A program made the translations under genes and the position numbers. Positions 1 through 8,438 of a stretch of DNA of 64,000 nt are shown here, piece by piece. The stretch is from NCBI RefSeq assembly GCF_014646295.1, contig NZ_BMNE01000005.1, positions 473,743 to 537,742 on the forward strand. The letters are read 5' to 3'. The notes below the pieces were generated by a model. The model did no database searches. It saw only the letters and a list, made by a program, of their open reading frames with translations, and was not told the origin of the DNA. Position 1 is the stretch's first letter. Each line of letters opens with the position of its first letter. Source of the stretch: Nocardia rhizosphaerihabitans (GTDB taxonomy: Bacteria > Actinomycetota > Actinomycetes > Mycobacteriales > Mycobacteriaceae).

Positions 1-999
1 GTGTCGTCCGCTGGGCGGCCGATCGACGCCCAGGCCCGGGTCGCGGCCGACGCGGACGGCGGGCGGCCGGCAGGCGACACGGCCGTGCCCGCGTCGCGAG
101 TTGTCGATCCGGGCACCCCGCACTCTGATGAGACGCACGCCGGTGGCTCGGAAACCTCGGCGCCGCATGTCGATTCGCCCGCACAGCCTCCGTCCGCCGC
201 CCCGCAGGCCTCCGCCGCTTCCAGGGAAGCCGCAGGCCCGCGGACGGTCGGAGCCCCGCAGACCCCGCCGCCCTCGGAAGCGCCTGCCGCTCCGCACGTA
301 GCAGCGGCACCGCAGGCGCCTGCCGCCCCGGCCGAAGATCTCGTCGCGCTCGTCGACGGGGCGTGGGCGGAGATCAAGGGGAAGGTGCGGGAGTTCGGGC
401 CGACCTTGCAGGCGTTGTTGTCGGGGGCGGCGGTGTCGCGGGCCGAGGGCGACGTGATCGTGTTCGCGCATCAGAGTCCGCCGTTGGCGCAGCGGTTGTC
501 CGATCCGCGCAATATCGAGGCGGTGCGGTCGGCCGTGCGCGCGGTGCTCGGGCGCGAGCTGGATGTGCGCTGGGAGACGGGGGCGCCCGCGCCGCGTCCG
601 GCGGCGAAGGTGGTGAGCGCGCCTGCGCGGGGTGAGGGCAAGCCGGCCGGGCGGCCGAAGTTCTCGCGGCCCAGTCAGGCCAACGGGAATCAGGCGAGTG
701 CGTCGGGGCAGGCCAAGCCGATGTCCGACGACGACATTCCGCCGCCCGACTTCCCCGACCTACCCGACGACCCGGGTCCGGAGGAGGGGTACGGATCGGA
801 TTCGGCCCGGTCCGGTGGCGATTCCGGGCGCGGTGGCAGGCCGGGTGACGCGGTGCTGGCGCCGCCGACGCCGGAAGAGGAGCAGGAGATGCTGGCCGCC
901 GCGGCGGAGCCGGTGGCGCCCGGTGACCGGCAGGACCCGGACGAGGTCGCTCTGGCGTTGCTGCGCAGCGAGCTCGGAGCGAAGAGTCTGGATGGTTGA
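1..999 (+). CDS. dnaX: DNA polymerase III subunit gamma/tau, C-terminal part (5' end outside window)
   Basis: This is the C-terminal third of the clamp-loader ATPase of the replicative polymerase; the AAA+ domain lies upstream of the window. About 110 residues of Ala/Pro-rich linker come first. A folded domain follows at about residues 113-200, starting near DLVALVDGAWAEIKGKVREF and containing LSGAAVSRAEGDVIVFAH, which is the tau-type domain of actinobacterial DnaX. A low-complexity acidic tail ends at the TGA at 997-999. The GTG at position 1 is simply the first in-frame codon, not a real start. The assignment agrees with the later tms/ybaB/recR order, which is the dnaZX neighbourhood of mycobacteria. 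Confidence 0.85.
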   Translation: MSSAGRPIDAQARVAADADGGRPAGDTAVPASRVVDPGTPHSDETHAGGSETSAPHVDSPAQPPSAAPQASAASREAAGPRTVGAPQTPPPSEAPAAPHVAAAPQAPAAPAEDLVALVDGAWAEIKGKVREFGPTLQALLSGAAVSRAEGDVIVFAHQSPPLAQRLSDPRNIEAVRSAVRAVLGRELDVRWETGAPAPRPAAKVVSAPARGEGKPAGRPKFSRPSQANGNQASASGQAKPMSDDDIPPPDFPDLPDDPGPEEGYGSDSARSGGDSGRGGRPGDAVLAPPTPEEEQEMLAAAAEPVAPGDRQDPDEVALALLRSELGAKSLDG

Positions 1000-1024
1000 C
1001 AGCCACCCGCCGGACCACGTTAAG

Positions 1025-1054
1025 TTAACCGGAGTTCGCACACCACGGTAGTAT
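1025..1054 (+). promoter_or_regulatory. candidate promoter of the fadA-fadB operon
   Basis: TTAACC (1025-1030) and TAGTAT (1049-1054) are separated by 18 bp and lie about 135 bp before the fadA start. A second possible -35, TTGACA at 996-1001, overlaps the dnaX stop codon. Assignment is by consensus only. Confidence 0.3.
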
Positions 1055-1188
1055 GAACGGGTGGCCGGAAACGCCGGATGGGCATGGTTCTATGCTCCGC
1101 TGGTGCTTGCCGGGATTTGTACGGCGTCGAGACGATTGGTCGTGGCGTTCGTGCGGCCACCGCACCCCAAGGAAGGAAACACTCCGAT

Positions 1189-2403
1189 ATGACCACAGAG
1201 GCCTACATCTACGAGGCCATCCGCACTCCGCGCGGCCGCGGCAAGAAGAACGGCTCGCTGCACTCGGTCAAGCCGATCGATCTGACTGTTGGTCTGATCC
1301 AGGAGCTGCGTGGCCGCTTCCCCAACCTCGACGAGGACCAGATCTCGGACCTCATCCTCGGTGTCGTCACCCCCGTCGGTGACCAGGGCATGGACATCGC
1401 CCGCACCGCGGTCACCATCGCGGGTCTGCCCGACACCGTCGGTGGCTTCCAGCTCAACCGCTTCTGTGCTTCCGGCCTCGAGGCCGTGAACCTGGCTGCG
1501 CAGAAGGTTCGCTCCGGCTTCGACGACCTCGTCATCGCCGGTGGCGTCGAGTCGATGTCGCGCGTGCCGATGGGCTCCGACGGCGGCCCCTGGGCCCTGG
1601 ACCCGGCCACCAACTACGACGGCTACTTCGTGCCGCAGGGCATCTCGGCCGACCTGATCGCCACCATCGAGGGCTTCTCCCGCGATGACGTCGACGCCTA
1701 CGCCGTGCGTTCGCAGGAGCTGGCCGCCGCGGCCACCACCGGTGGTTACTTCGCCAAGTCGATCGTTCCGGTCAAGGACCAGAACGGCCTCGTCGTGCTC
1801 GACAACGACGAGCACATGCGTCCCGGCACCACCGCCGCCGACCTCGGCAAGCTGAACCCCTCCTTCGCCGGCATCGGTGAGATGGGTGGCTTCGACGCCG
1901 TCGCGCTGCAGAAGTTCACCTACATCGAGAAGATCAACCACGTCCACCACGGTGGCAACAGCTCGGGCATCGTCGACGGCGCCGCCCTGGTGCTGATCGG
2001 TTCCGAGGAGGCGGGCAAGAACTCGGGCCTGACCCCGAAGGCTCGCGTCGTCGCGACCGCTACCTCCGGCGCCGACTCGACCATCATGCTGACCGGCCCC
2101 ACCCCGGCCGCGAAGAAGGCCCTGGCCAAGGCCGGCCTGACGATCGAGGACATGGACCTCGTCGAGATCAACGAGGCGTTCGCCTCCGTGGTGCTGAAGT
2201 TCCAGAAGGACCTCAACATCCCGGACGAGAAGCTGAACGTCAACGGTGGCGCGATCGCCATGGGCCACCCGCTGGGTGCCACCGGCGCGATGATCACCGG
2301 CACCGTGGTCGACGAGCTGGAGCGCCGCAACGCGCGCTACGGCCTGGTCACCCTGTGCATCGGCGGCGGCATGGGTGTCGCCACCATCATCGAGCGCGTC
2401 TGA
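1189..2403 (+). CDS. fadA: acetyl-CoA C-acetyltransferase (thiolase)
   Basis: This 404-residue thiolase catalyses the last step of fatty acid beta-oxidation, thiolytic cleavage of 3-ketoacyl-CoA. The nucleophilic Cys is near residue 93 (NRFCASGLEAVN). The catalytic His is near 360 (GGAIAMGHPLGATGA) and the second Cys near 390 (CIGGGMGVA), so the complete active site is present at the usual family length. ATG 1189 is chosen because AAGGAAGG lies about 13 bp upstream and MTTEAYIYEAIRTPRG is the normal thiolase N terminus; an in-frame ATG at 1078 would add 37 unrelated residues. It lies 39 bp upstream of fadB and probably forms the alpha2beta2 trifunctional-type complex with it. Confidence 0.95.
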   Translation: MTTEAYIYEAIRTPRGRGKKNGSLHSVKPIDLTVGLIQELRGRFPNLDEDQISDLILGVVTPVGDQGMDIARTAVTIAGLPDTVGGFQLNRFCASGLEAVNLAAQKVRSGFDDLVIAGGVESMSRVPMGSDGGPWALDPATNYDGYFVPQGISADLIATIEGFSRDDVDAYAVRSQELAAAATTGGYFAKSIVPVKDQNGLVVLDNDEHMRPGTTAADLGKLNPSFAGIGEMGGFDAVALQKFTYIEKINHVHHGGNSSGIVDGAALVLIGSEEAGKNSGLTPKARVVATATSGADSTIMLTGPTPAAKKALAKAGLTIEDMDLVEINEAFASVVLKFQKDLNIPDEKLNVNGGAIAMGHPLGATGAMITGTVVDELERRNARYGLVTLCIGGGMGVATIIERV

Positions 2404-2442
2404 TCCCCGGCCGAAACTTCTCATAGGAGAGAACGAAAAACT

Positions 2443-4599
2443 ATGACTGACAACATCATCGGCTGGGAGAAGGACGCCGACGGCGTGGTCGTCCTCACCA
2501 TCGACGACCCCAGCCAGGGCGCCAACACCATGAACGACGCGTACATCACCTCGATGGCCGCGACCGTGGACCGCCTGGAGGCCGAGAAGGACGACATCAC
2601 CGGTGTCGTCATCACCTCCGGCAAGAAGACCTTCTTCGCCGGCGGCGACCTGAAGAACATGATGCAGGTCGGCCCGGACAACGCGGCCGAGGTCGTGGCG
2701 ATGCTCGACGGCGTCAAGGCCCCGCTGCGCCGCCTGGAGCAGCTCGGCAAGCCGGTCGTGGCCGCCATCAACGGCGCCGCCCTCGGCGGTGGCCTGGAGA
2801 TCGCGCTGGCGACCCACTACCGCGTCGCGGCCGACGTCAAGGGTTCGGCCATCGGCCTGCCCGAGGTCTCCCTGGGCCTGCTGCCCGGCGGCGGCGGCGT
2901 GACCCGCACCGTGCGCATGCTCGGCCTGCAGAACGCGCTGATGCAGGTGCTGCTGCAGGGTCAGCGTCACCGCGTCACCAAGGCCAAGGAAATCGGCCTG
3001 ATCGACGAGGTCGTTTCCTCCGTCGAGGAGCTGCTGCCCGCCGCCAAGGCGTGGATCGCGGCCAACCCCGAGGCTGCGCAGCCGTGGGACAAGAAGGGCT
3101 ACCGGATCCCCGGCGGCACCCCGTCCACCCCGGCCTTCGCGGCGAACCTGCCCGCGTTCCCGGCCAACCTGCGCAAGCAGATCAAGGGCACCAACATGCC
3201 CGCCCCGCGCGCCATCATGGCCGCGGCGGTCGAGGGCGCGCAGGTCGACATCGACAACGCGCTGACCATCGAGGGTCGCTACTTCACGCACCTGCTGACC
3301 GGCCCGGTCGCGAAGAACATGATCCAGGCGTTCTTCTTCGACCTGAACCACATCAACGGCGGCGGCTCGCGTCCGTCGGTCGCGGATGTGCCGAAGCGTG
3401 AGATCAAGAAGATCGGTGTCATCGGCGCGGGCATGATGGGCGCGGGCATCGCCTACGTCTCGGCCAAGGCCGGCTACGAGGTCGTCCTCAAGGACGTCAA
3501 GATCGAGGCCGCCGAGAAGGGCAAGGCGTACTCGGAGGCCATCGAGGCCAAGGCGCTCTCCCGTGGCAAGACCACCCCGGAGAAGTCGGCCGAGCTGCTG
3601 GCTCGCATCACCCCGACCGCGGACGCCGCCGACTTCAAGGGCGTCGACTTCGTGATCGAGGCCGTGTTCGAGAACCCCGAGCTCAAGAACAAGGTCTTCC
3701 AGGAGATCGAGGACATCGTCGATCCCGACGCGCTGCTGGGCTCGAACACCTCGACCCTGCCGATCACCCTGCTCTCGGAGGGCGTCAAGCGCTCCGAGGA
3801 CTTCATCGGTATCCACTTCTTCTCCCCCGTGGACAAGATGCCGCTGGTGGAGATCATCAAGGGCAAGAACACCTCCGACGAGGCGCTGGCCCGGGTGTAC
3901 GACTACACCCTCGCCATCAAGAAGACCCCGATCGTCGTCAACGACAGCCGTGGCTTCTTCACCTCGCGCGTGATCGGCACCTTCATCAACGAGGCCATCT
4001 CCATGGTCGCCGAGGGCATCGACCCGGCCACCATCGAGCAGGCGGGCCTGCAGGCCGGCTACCCGGCCGCGCCGCTGAAGCTGTCGGACGAGCTGAACTT
4101 CACCACCATGCAGAAGATCTACAAGGAGACCTCCGAGGCCATCCTTGCTGCCGGTGGCGAGCTCAACGCCGCGTCCGCGAAGACCGCTCAGGTCATCGAC
4201 ACGATGGTCAACGACCAGGGCCGCACCGGCAAGCTGGGCGGCGCTGGCTTCTACGACTACGTCGACGGCAAGGCCACCGGCCTGTGGGACGAGCTGCGCT
4301 CGATCTACAACTCGCAGCGTGAGCTCCCGGAGGGTGTCACCTTCCAGGACCTCAAGGACCGCATGATGTTCGCCGAGGCCATCGAGACCCAGAAGTGCTT
4401 CGACGAAGGCGTGCTCACCAGCACCGCCGACGCGAACATCGGCTCGATCTTCGGCATCGGCTTCCCGGCCTGGTCGGGCGGCTCGCACCAGTTCATCGTG
4501 GGCTACCCCGGCGGCCAGGAGGCCTTCGTGGCCCGCGCCGACGAGCTGGCGAAGAAGTTCGGCCCGCGCTTCGAGGTCCCGGCCTCCCTGCGCAAGTAA
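2443..4599 (+). CDS. fadB: 3-hydroxyacyl-CoA dehydrogenase / enoyl-CoA hydratase (FadB type)
   Basis: This 718-residue multifunctional beta-oxidation enzyme hydrates 2-enoyl-CoA and oxidises the 3-hydroxyacyl-CoA with NAD. The N-terminal crotonase half (about 1-300) shows GAALGGGLEIALATHYRVA and GLPEVSLGLLPGGGGVTR. A Rossmann domain begins near residue 324 (KKIGVIGAGMMGAGIAYVSA), and the dehydrogenase catalytic His lies near 458 in IHFFSPVDKMPL. A C-terminal HAD dimerisation repeat follows. The length is typical of actinobacterial FadB. It has its own purine-rich ribosome site (AGGAGAG, around 2425) and lies directly after the thiolase, so the two are co-transcribed. Confidence 0.95.
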   Translation: MTDNIIGWEKDADGVVVLTIDDPSQGANTMNDAYITSMAATVDRLEAEKDDITGVVITSGKKTFFAGGDLKNMMQVGPDNAAEVVAMLDGVKAPLRRLEQLGKPVVAAINGAALGGGLEIALATHYRVAADVKGSAIGLPEVSLGLLPGGGGVTRTVRMLGLQNALMQVLLQGQRHRVTKAKEIGLIDEVVSSVEELLPAAKAWIAANPEAAQPWDKKGYRIPGGTPSTPAFAANLPAFPANLRKQIKGTNMPAPRAIMAAAVEGAQVDIDNALTIEGRYFTHLLTGPVAKNMIQAFFFDLNHINGGGSRPSVADVPKREIKKIGVIGAGMMGAGIAYVSAKAGYEVVLKDVKIEAAEKGKAYSEAIEAKALSRGKTTPEKSAELLARITPTADAADFKGVDFVIEAVFENPELKNKVFQEIEDIVDPDALLGSNTSTLPITLLSEGVKRSEDFIGIHFFSPVDKMPLVEIIKGKNTSDEALARVYDYTLAIKKTPIVVNDSRGFFTSRVIGTFINEAISMVAEGIDPATIEQAGLQAGYPAAPLKLSDELNFTTMQKIYKETSEAILAAGGELNAASAKTAQVIDTMVNDQGRTGKLGGAGFYDYVDGKATGLWDELRSIYNSQRELPEGVTFQDLKDRMMFAEAIETQKCFDEGVLTSTADANIGSIFGIGFPAWSGGSHQFIVGYPGGQEAFVARADELAKKFGPRFEVPASLRK

Positions 4600-4623
4600 G
4601 CAGTACCCGGCTGCGGCCGGATC

Positions 4624-4656
4624 GGAAGCCCGTCACCGTCTCGGTGGCGGGCTTCC
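4624..4656. terminator. terminator-like hairpin between convergent fadB and the MocR gene
   Basis: Arms of 14 nt (4624-4637 and 4643-4656, starting GGAAGCCCG) pair with one G-U wobble around a 5-nt loop. The hairpin lies 24 bp after the fadB stop and just beyond the 3' end of the convergent regulator gene, so it may serve both. There is no long T run. Confidence 0.6.
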
Positions 4657-4667
4657 GTCGTTCGCGC

Positions 4668-6032
4668 TCAGTGTGTGCCGTCGCCGAGCGAGAAGTACTC
4701 GGCCTGGCGGGGGCGCGCGGCCATGGCGAGGACGGCGGCCACCTCGTCGACGGCGTCGGTCAGCGGTGCGATGGTGACGCGCACCGCCTCGGGGTGTCCG
4801 CGATCGGCGGCGAAGAACGGTCCGCCCGGTGCGACCCGAATGCCGTTGGCCGCCAGGTGGACCAGGGCGCTGCGCTCGTCGGCGACGGGGAGCCACGCGT
4901 TGAGGCCCTGGCCGTCCGCGACCCGCACACCGTGGGCGCCGAGCGCGGTGACCAGGGCCCGGCGCCGGGCCTGGTACTGGTCGCGAGCGAATTCGACAGT
5001 GCGGGTGACGGTCTCGTCGCGCAGCATTTCGTGCAGGAGTCGCTGCAGGATGCGCGGTGTCCAGCCGGGTCCGAGTACCCGGGTGGCGACGATCCGGTCG
5101 ATGACCTCCTCCGGGCCCGACAGCGCCGCGATCCGCAGATCCGGCCCGTGCGATTTGGAGTAGCTGCGCACGTGCAGCACCTGGTCGGGCAGCCAGCGCC
5201 CGAGACTGACATCGGGGGCAGGCACCACCGGACCCGAGTGGTCGTCCTCGATGACCATGCACCGGTGTTCGCCGCGACGCAGGATGTCGGCCAGTTCCGC
5301 GGCGCGGTCGGCGCTCATCGACGCGCCGGTCGGGTTCTGCGCACGCGGTTGCAGGACTGCCGCGGTGGCCCCGGTAGCCAGTGCGCGGGCGAATTCGGTG
5401 GGCAGCAGCCCCTGTTCGTCCATGCCGACCGGGACGGTCTCGGCGCCGATGGAGTCGAGGTAGTCGAGGATGTACGGGAAGGTGGGGTCCTCCACGATCA
5501 CCCGGTCGCCGAAGCGGACGACCGCCTGCAGACTGCGGGCGACGGCGTCCATGGCCCCGTCGACCACGGTGAGCGCTCCGGACTTGGTCGGCCAGTCGGC
5601 CTGGAGTAGCCGACCGAGCTCGGGTACCACCGGCGCCTGGTGGTAGTCGGTGGTCTCGGCGCCGGTGGCCAGCCGGGACAGGAGCGTGCCGATCTCGGGG
5701 AGCAGCAGCGGGTCGGGGGTGCCCAGCGAGAGGTCGAGCCGCGCCGAGGTGGCGCCCTTGGTCATACCGTCGGTGCGGGAGGTGGGTCGTGGCCGGTGTC
5801 CGCTCTCGGCGACGAAGGTGCCGCTGCGCCCCCGGGAAACGACGAGCCCGGCCTGGGCCAGTGCCCGCCAGCCGTGGCTGACGGTCGCCGGACTCACGCC
5901 CAGACGGCTTGACAGCTCCCGCACCGTCGGCAGCCGATCACCCGGACGTAGCTCTCCGCTGGTGATCAGGCGGGCGATGGCCCCGGCGATCCCGGCAGGC
6001 GTCGGGTCATCGATCTGAATCCGGTCGTTCAT
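4668..6032 (-). CDS. MocR-type GntR regulator with aminotransferase domain
   Basis: This is a 454-residue fusion of an N-terminal winged HTH of the GntR type (GDRLPTVRELSSRLGVSPAT, about 30-50) and a fold-type I aminotransferase domain. The domain keeps a PLP lysine near residue 293 in SYSKSHGPDL and the NPTG motif. MocR proteins are normally PLP-binding transcription factors rather than enzymes. It is transcribed away from the beta-ureidopropionase gene across a 110-bp spacer with inverted repeats, so it is most likely the local regulator of the pyrimidine catabolic cluster. ATG 6032 is preferred over GTG 6038 because GAGAAG is then well spaced. Confidence 0.85.
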   Translation of the reverse strand: MNDRIQIDDPTPAGIAGAIARLITSGELRPGDRLPTVRELSSRLGVSPATVSHGWRALAQAGLVVSRGRSGTFVAESGHRPRPTSRTDGMTKGATSARLDLSLGTPDPLLLPEIGTLLSRLATGAETTDYHQAPVVPELGRLLQADWPTKSGALTVVDGAMDAVARSLQAVVRFGDRVIVEDPTFPYILDYLDSIGAETVPVGMDEQGLLPTEFARALATGATAAVLQPRAQNPTGASMSADRAAELADILRRGEHRCMVIEDDHSGPVVPAPDVSLGRWLPDQVLHVRSYSKSHGPDLRIAALSGPEEVIDRIVATRVLGPGWTPRILQRLLHEMLRDETVTRTVEFARDQYQARRRALVTALGAHGVRVADGQGLNAWLPVADERSALVHLAANGIRVAPGGPFFAADRGHPEAVRVTIAPLTDAVDEVAAVLAMAARPRQAEYFSLGDGTH

Positions 6033-6044
6033 TTCCACTTCTCG

Positions 6045-6059
6045 ATCTCGATGCGAGAT
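6045..6059. promoter_or_regulatory. inverted repeat, candidate MocR operator 1
   Basis: ATCTCG-ATG-CGAGAT (6-3-6) sits 12 bp upstream of the MocR start in the divergent spacer. It is a candidate autoregulatory site, seen by symmetry only. Confidence 0.35.
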
Positions 6060-6077
6060 TTACACTTCCGGCACTGA

Positions 6078-6090
6078 CTGAAATATTCAG
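6078..6090. promoter_or_regulatory. inverted repeat, candidate MocR operator 2
   Basis: CTGAA-ATA-TTCAG lies in an unusually AT-rich part of the divergent spacer, about 53 bp before the beta-ureidopropionase start. It could control the catabolic operon. A TAACAT hexamer at 6111-6116 could be its -10 box. Confidence 0.35.
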
Positions 6091-6142
6091 GAAATGTTTA
6101 CCGTCGAAGATAACATAACCAACTTCGGTAGGAGATCGACAG

Positions 6143-6991
6143 GTGACGACAATCAAGGCAGCCATCACCCAGGCCACGTGGACCGGCGACAAGAAGTCGA
6201 TGCTCACCAAGCACGAGGGCTTCGTCGAGGAGGCCGCGGCCGCTGGAGTGCAGGTCATCTGCTTCCAGGAACTGTTCTACGGGCCGTATTTCGGCAATGT
6301 GCAGGACAAGAAGTACTACGAATACGCCGAATCGGTGCCGGGCCCGACAACGGAGCGTTTCGCCGAACTGGCGCGGGCGCATCAGATGGTGATCGTGCTC
6401 CCCGTGTACGAGGAAGAGCAGCCAGGGGTGCTGTACAACACCGCGGCGGTGATCGATGCCGACGGCAGCTACCTGGGCAAATACCGCAAGCATCACATTC
6501 CGAACCTGCCGGGTTTCTGGGAGAAGTTCTACTTCCGCCCCGGCAATCTCGGCTATCCGGTGTTCGACACCGCGGTCGGCAAGATCGGCGTCTACATCTG
6601 CTACGACCGCCATTTCCCGGAGGGCTGGCGCGCCTACGGCCTCGGCGGCGCCCAACTGGTGTTCAACCCCTCCGCCACCAAACCCGGTCTGTCGAACCGG
6701 CTCTGGGAACTCGAACAGCCGGCCGCCGCCGCGGCGAACCAGTACTTCGTCGCCGCGAACAACCGGATCGGCACCGAGACAGCCGAATTCGGCGACGACG
6801 CGGTGACCTTCTACGGCAGTTCGTATTTCGTCGATCCACGCGGCAACTTCGTCGGCGATATCGCCTCCACCGGCACCGACGAGCTGGTGATCCGCGACAT
6901 CGACCTGGATGTGGTGCGCGAAGTGCGCGGAGACTGGCAGTTCTACCGCGACCGCCGCCCCGATTCCTACGACGCCATCGTGGCGCCCTGA
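6143..6991 (+). CDS. nitrilase-superfamily amidohydrolase, probable beta-ureidopropionase
   Basis: This 282-residue C-N hydrolase probably converts N-carbamoyl-beta-alanine to beta-alanine, CO2 and ammonia. The Glu-Lys-Cys triad is visible: E43 in FQELFYGP, K116 in YRKHHIP and C153 in VYICYDRHFPEG. The start GTG at 6143 follows AGGAGATCGACAG. It is the first gene of the operon and is followed 16 bp later by a dihydropyrimidinase. That neighbour decides beta-ureidopropionase over other nitrilase-branch activities such as N-carbamoylputrescine amidase, which remains an alternative on sequence alone. Confidence 0.85.
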   Translation: MTTIKAAITQATWTGDKKSMLTKHEGFVEEAAAAGVQVICFQELFYGPYFGNVQDKKYYEYAESVPGPTTERFAELARAHQMVIVLPVYEEEQPGVLYNTAAVIDADGSYLGKYRKHHIPNLPGFWEKFYFRPGNLGYPVFDTAVGKIGVYICYDRHFPEGWRAYGLGGAQLVFNPSATKPGLSNRLWELEQPAAAAANQYFVAANNRIGTETAEFGDDAVTFYGSSYFVDPRGNFVGDIASTGTDELVIRDIDLDVVREVRGDWQFYRDRRPDSYDAIVAP

Positions 6992-7007
6992 GCACGGGAG
7001 GGTAGGC

Positions 7008-8429
7008 ATGGCAACGACTTTGATCACCGGCGGAACCGTCGTCTCCGCCACCGGGCGTGGCGCGGCCGACGTGCTGGTCGACGGTGAACGCATCGTCGCG
7101 CTGCTCGAACCCGGCAGCACCGTGCTCGGCGCGAACCTCGCCGAGACCGTCGACACGGTCGTCGACGCGAGCGGCAAGTACGTCATCCCCGGCGGTATCG
7201 ACGCGCACACGCACATGTCGATGCCGTTCGGCGGCACCACCGCCGCCGACGACTTCGAGACCGGCACCAGGGCCGCCGCCTGGGGCGGCACCACCATGAT
7301 CATCGACTTCGCGGTGCAGAAGTTCGGTGAGCGGGTGCCGGAGAGCCTGCAGACCTGGCACGAGATGGCCGCCGGGCAGTGCGCCGTCGACTACTCGTTC
7401 CACCAGATCATCGGCGAGGTGAACAAGGAGTCGCTGGCGGAGCTGCGGCGACTGCCCGACGAGGGCATCACCAGCTACAAGCTGTTCATGGCCTACCCCG
7501 GCGTGTTCTACAGCGACGACGCGCAGATCCTGCGGGCCATGCAGACCGGCGCCGACACCGGGCTGCTCACCATGATGCACGCCGAGAACGGTCCGGCCAT
7601 CGACGTGCTCGTCGAACAGCTGCTCGCCCAGGGCAAGACCGATCCGTACTACCACGGAGTGGCCAGGGCCTGGCAGCTCGAGGAGGAGGCCACGCACCGC
7701 GCGATCATGCTCGCCGACCTCACCGGCGCGCCGCTGTACGTGGTGCACGTCTCGGCGAAACAGGCGGTGGCGCAGCTGGCCGCGGCCCGCGATCGTGGCC
7801 GCAACGTCTTCGGCGAGACCTGTCCGCAGTATCTGTATCTCTCGCTGGAGGACAACCTCGGCGCGCCGGGCTTCGAAGGCGCGAAATGGGTGTGCTCGAC
7901 GCCGCTGCGCTCGCGGGAGGAGGACCACCAGAACCAGGTGTGGCAGGCGTTGCGCACCAACGACCTGCAGATGGTGTCCACCGATCACTGCCCGTTCTGC
8001 ATGAAGGGGCAGAAGGACATGGGGATCGGTGATTTCTCCAAGATTCCCAACGGGATCGGCTCGGTGGAACACCGGATGGACCTGATGTATCAGGGCGTGG
8101 TGGAGGGCCGGATCACCCTGGAGCGCTGGGTCGAGATCACCTCGACCACCCCGGCCCGGATGTTCGGCCTCTACGGCCGCAAGGGCGTTCTCGCCCCTGG
8201 CGCCGATGCCGACATCGTGGTCTACGACCCGGACGGCCACACCTCCATCGGGATGGGCAAGACCCACCACATGAACATGGACCATTCGGCCTGGGAGGGC
8301 TACGAGATCGACGGCCACGTCGACGTGGTGCTCTCCCGCGGCAAGGTCCTGGTGGCCGACGGCGAATACCGGGGCCGCAAGGGCGACGGGAAGTTCGTGC
8401 GCCGTGACCCGTGTCAGTACCTGATCTGA
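7008..8429 (+). CDS. hydA: dihydropyrimidinase (hydantoinase)
   Basis: This 473-residue cyclic amidohydrolase opens 5,6-dihydrouracil or dihydrothymine to the N-carbamoyl-beta-amino acid. The binuclear metal site is complete: H67 and H69 (GIDAHTHMSMPF), a carboxylatable K158 (ITSYKLFMAYPG), H191, H247 (VVHVSAKQAV) and D326 (STDHCPF). ATG 7008 is chosen because GGGAGGG precedes it and MATTLITGGTVV is the typical family start. It supplies the substrate of the upstream beta-ureidopropionase. Some family members act on hydantoins, so substrate range is not certain. Confidence 0.92.
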   Translation: MATTLITGGTVVSATGRGAADVLVDGERIVALLEPGSTVLGANLAETVDTVVDASGKYVIPGGIDAHTHMSMPFGGTTAADDFETGTRAAAWGGTTMIIDFAVQKFGERVPESLQTWHEMAAGQCAVDYSFHQIIGEVNKESLAELRRLPDEGITSYKLFMAYPGVFYSDDAQILRAMQTGADTGLLTMMHAENGPAIDVLVEQLLAQGKTDPYYHGVARAWQLEEEATHRAIMLADLTGAPLYVVHVSAKQAVAQLAAARDRGRNVFGETCPQYLYLSLEDNLGAPGFEGAKWVCSTPLRSREEDHQNQVWQALRTNDLQMVSTDHCPFCMKGQKDMGIGDFSKIPNGIGSVEHRMDLMYQGVVEGRITLERWVEITSTTPARMFGLYGRKGVLAPGADADIVVYDPDGHTSIGMGKTHHMNMDHSAWEGYEIDGHVDVVLSRGKVLVADGEYRGRKGDGKFVRRDPCQYLI

Positions 8430-8438
8430 GGAGACGCC

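Noticed and set aside
1090..4488. A 1132-codon open frame antisense to fadA-fadB, and similar long antisense frames at 6663-9497, 24809-26740 and 28433-31402
   Set aside because: They are mirror frames of GC-rich genes with strong third-position bias. Their translations are Arg/Gly/Asp/His-rich without domains, and the opposite strand holds clear enzymes.
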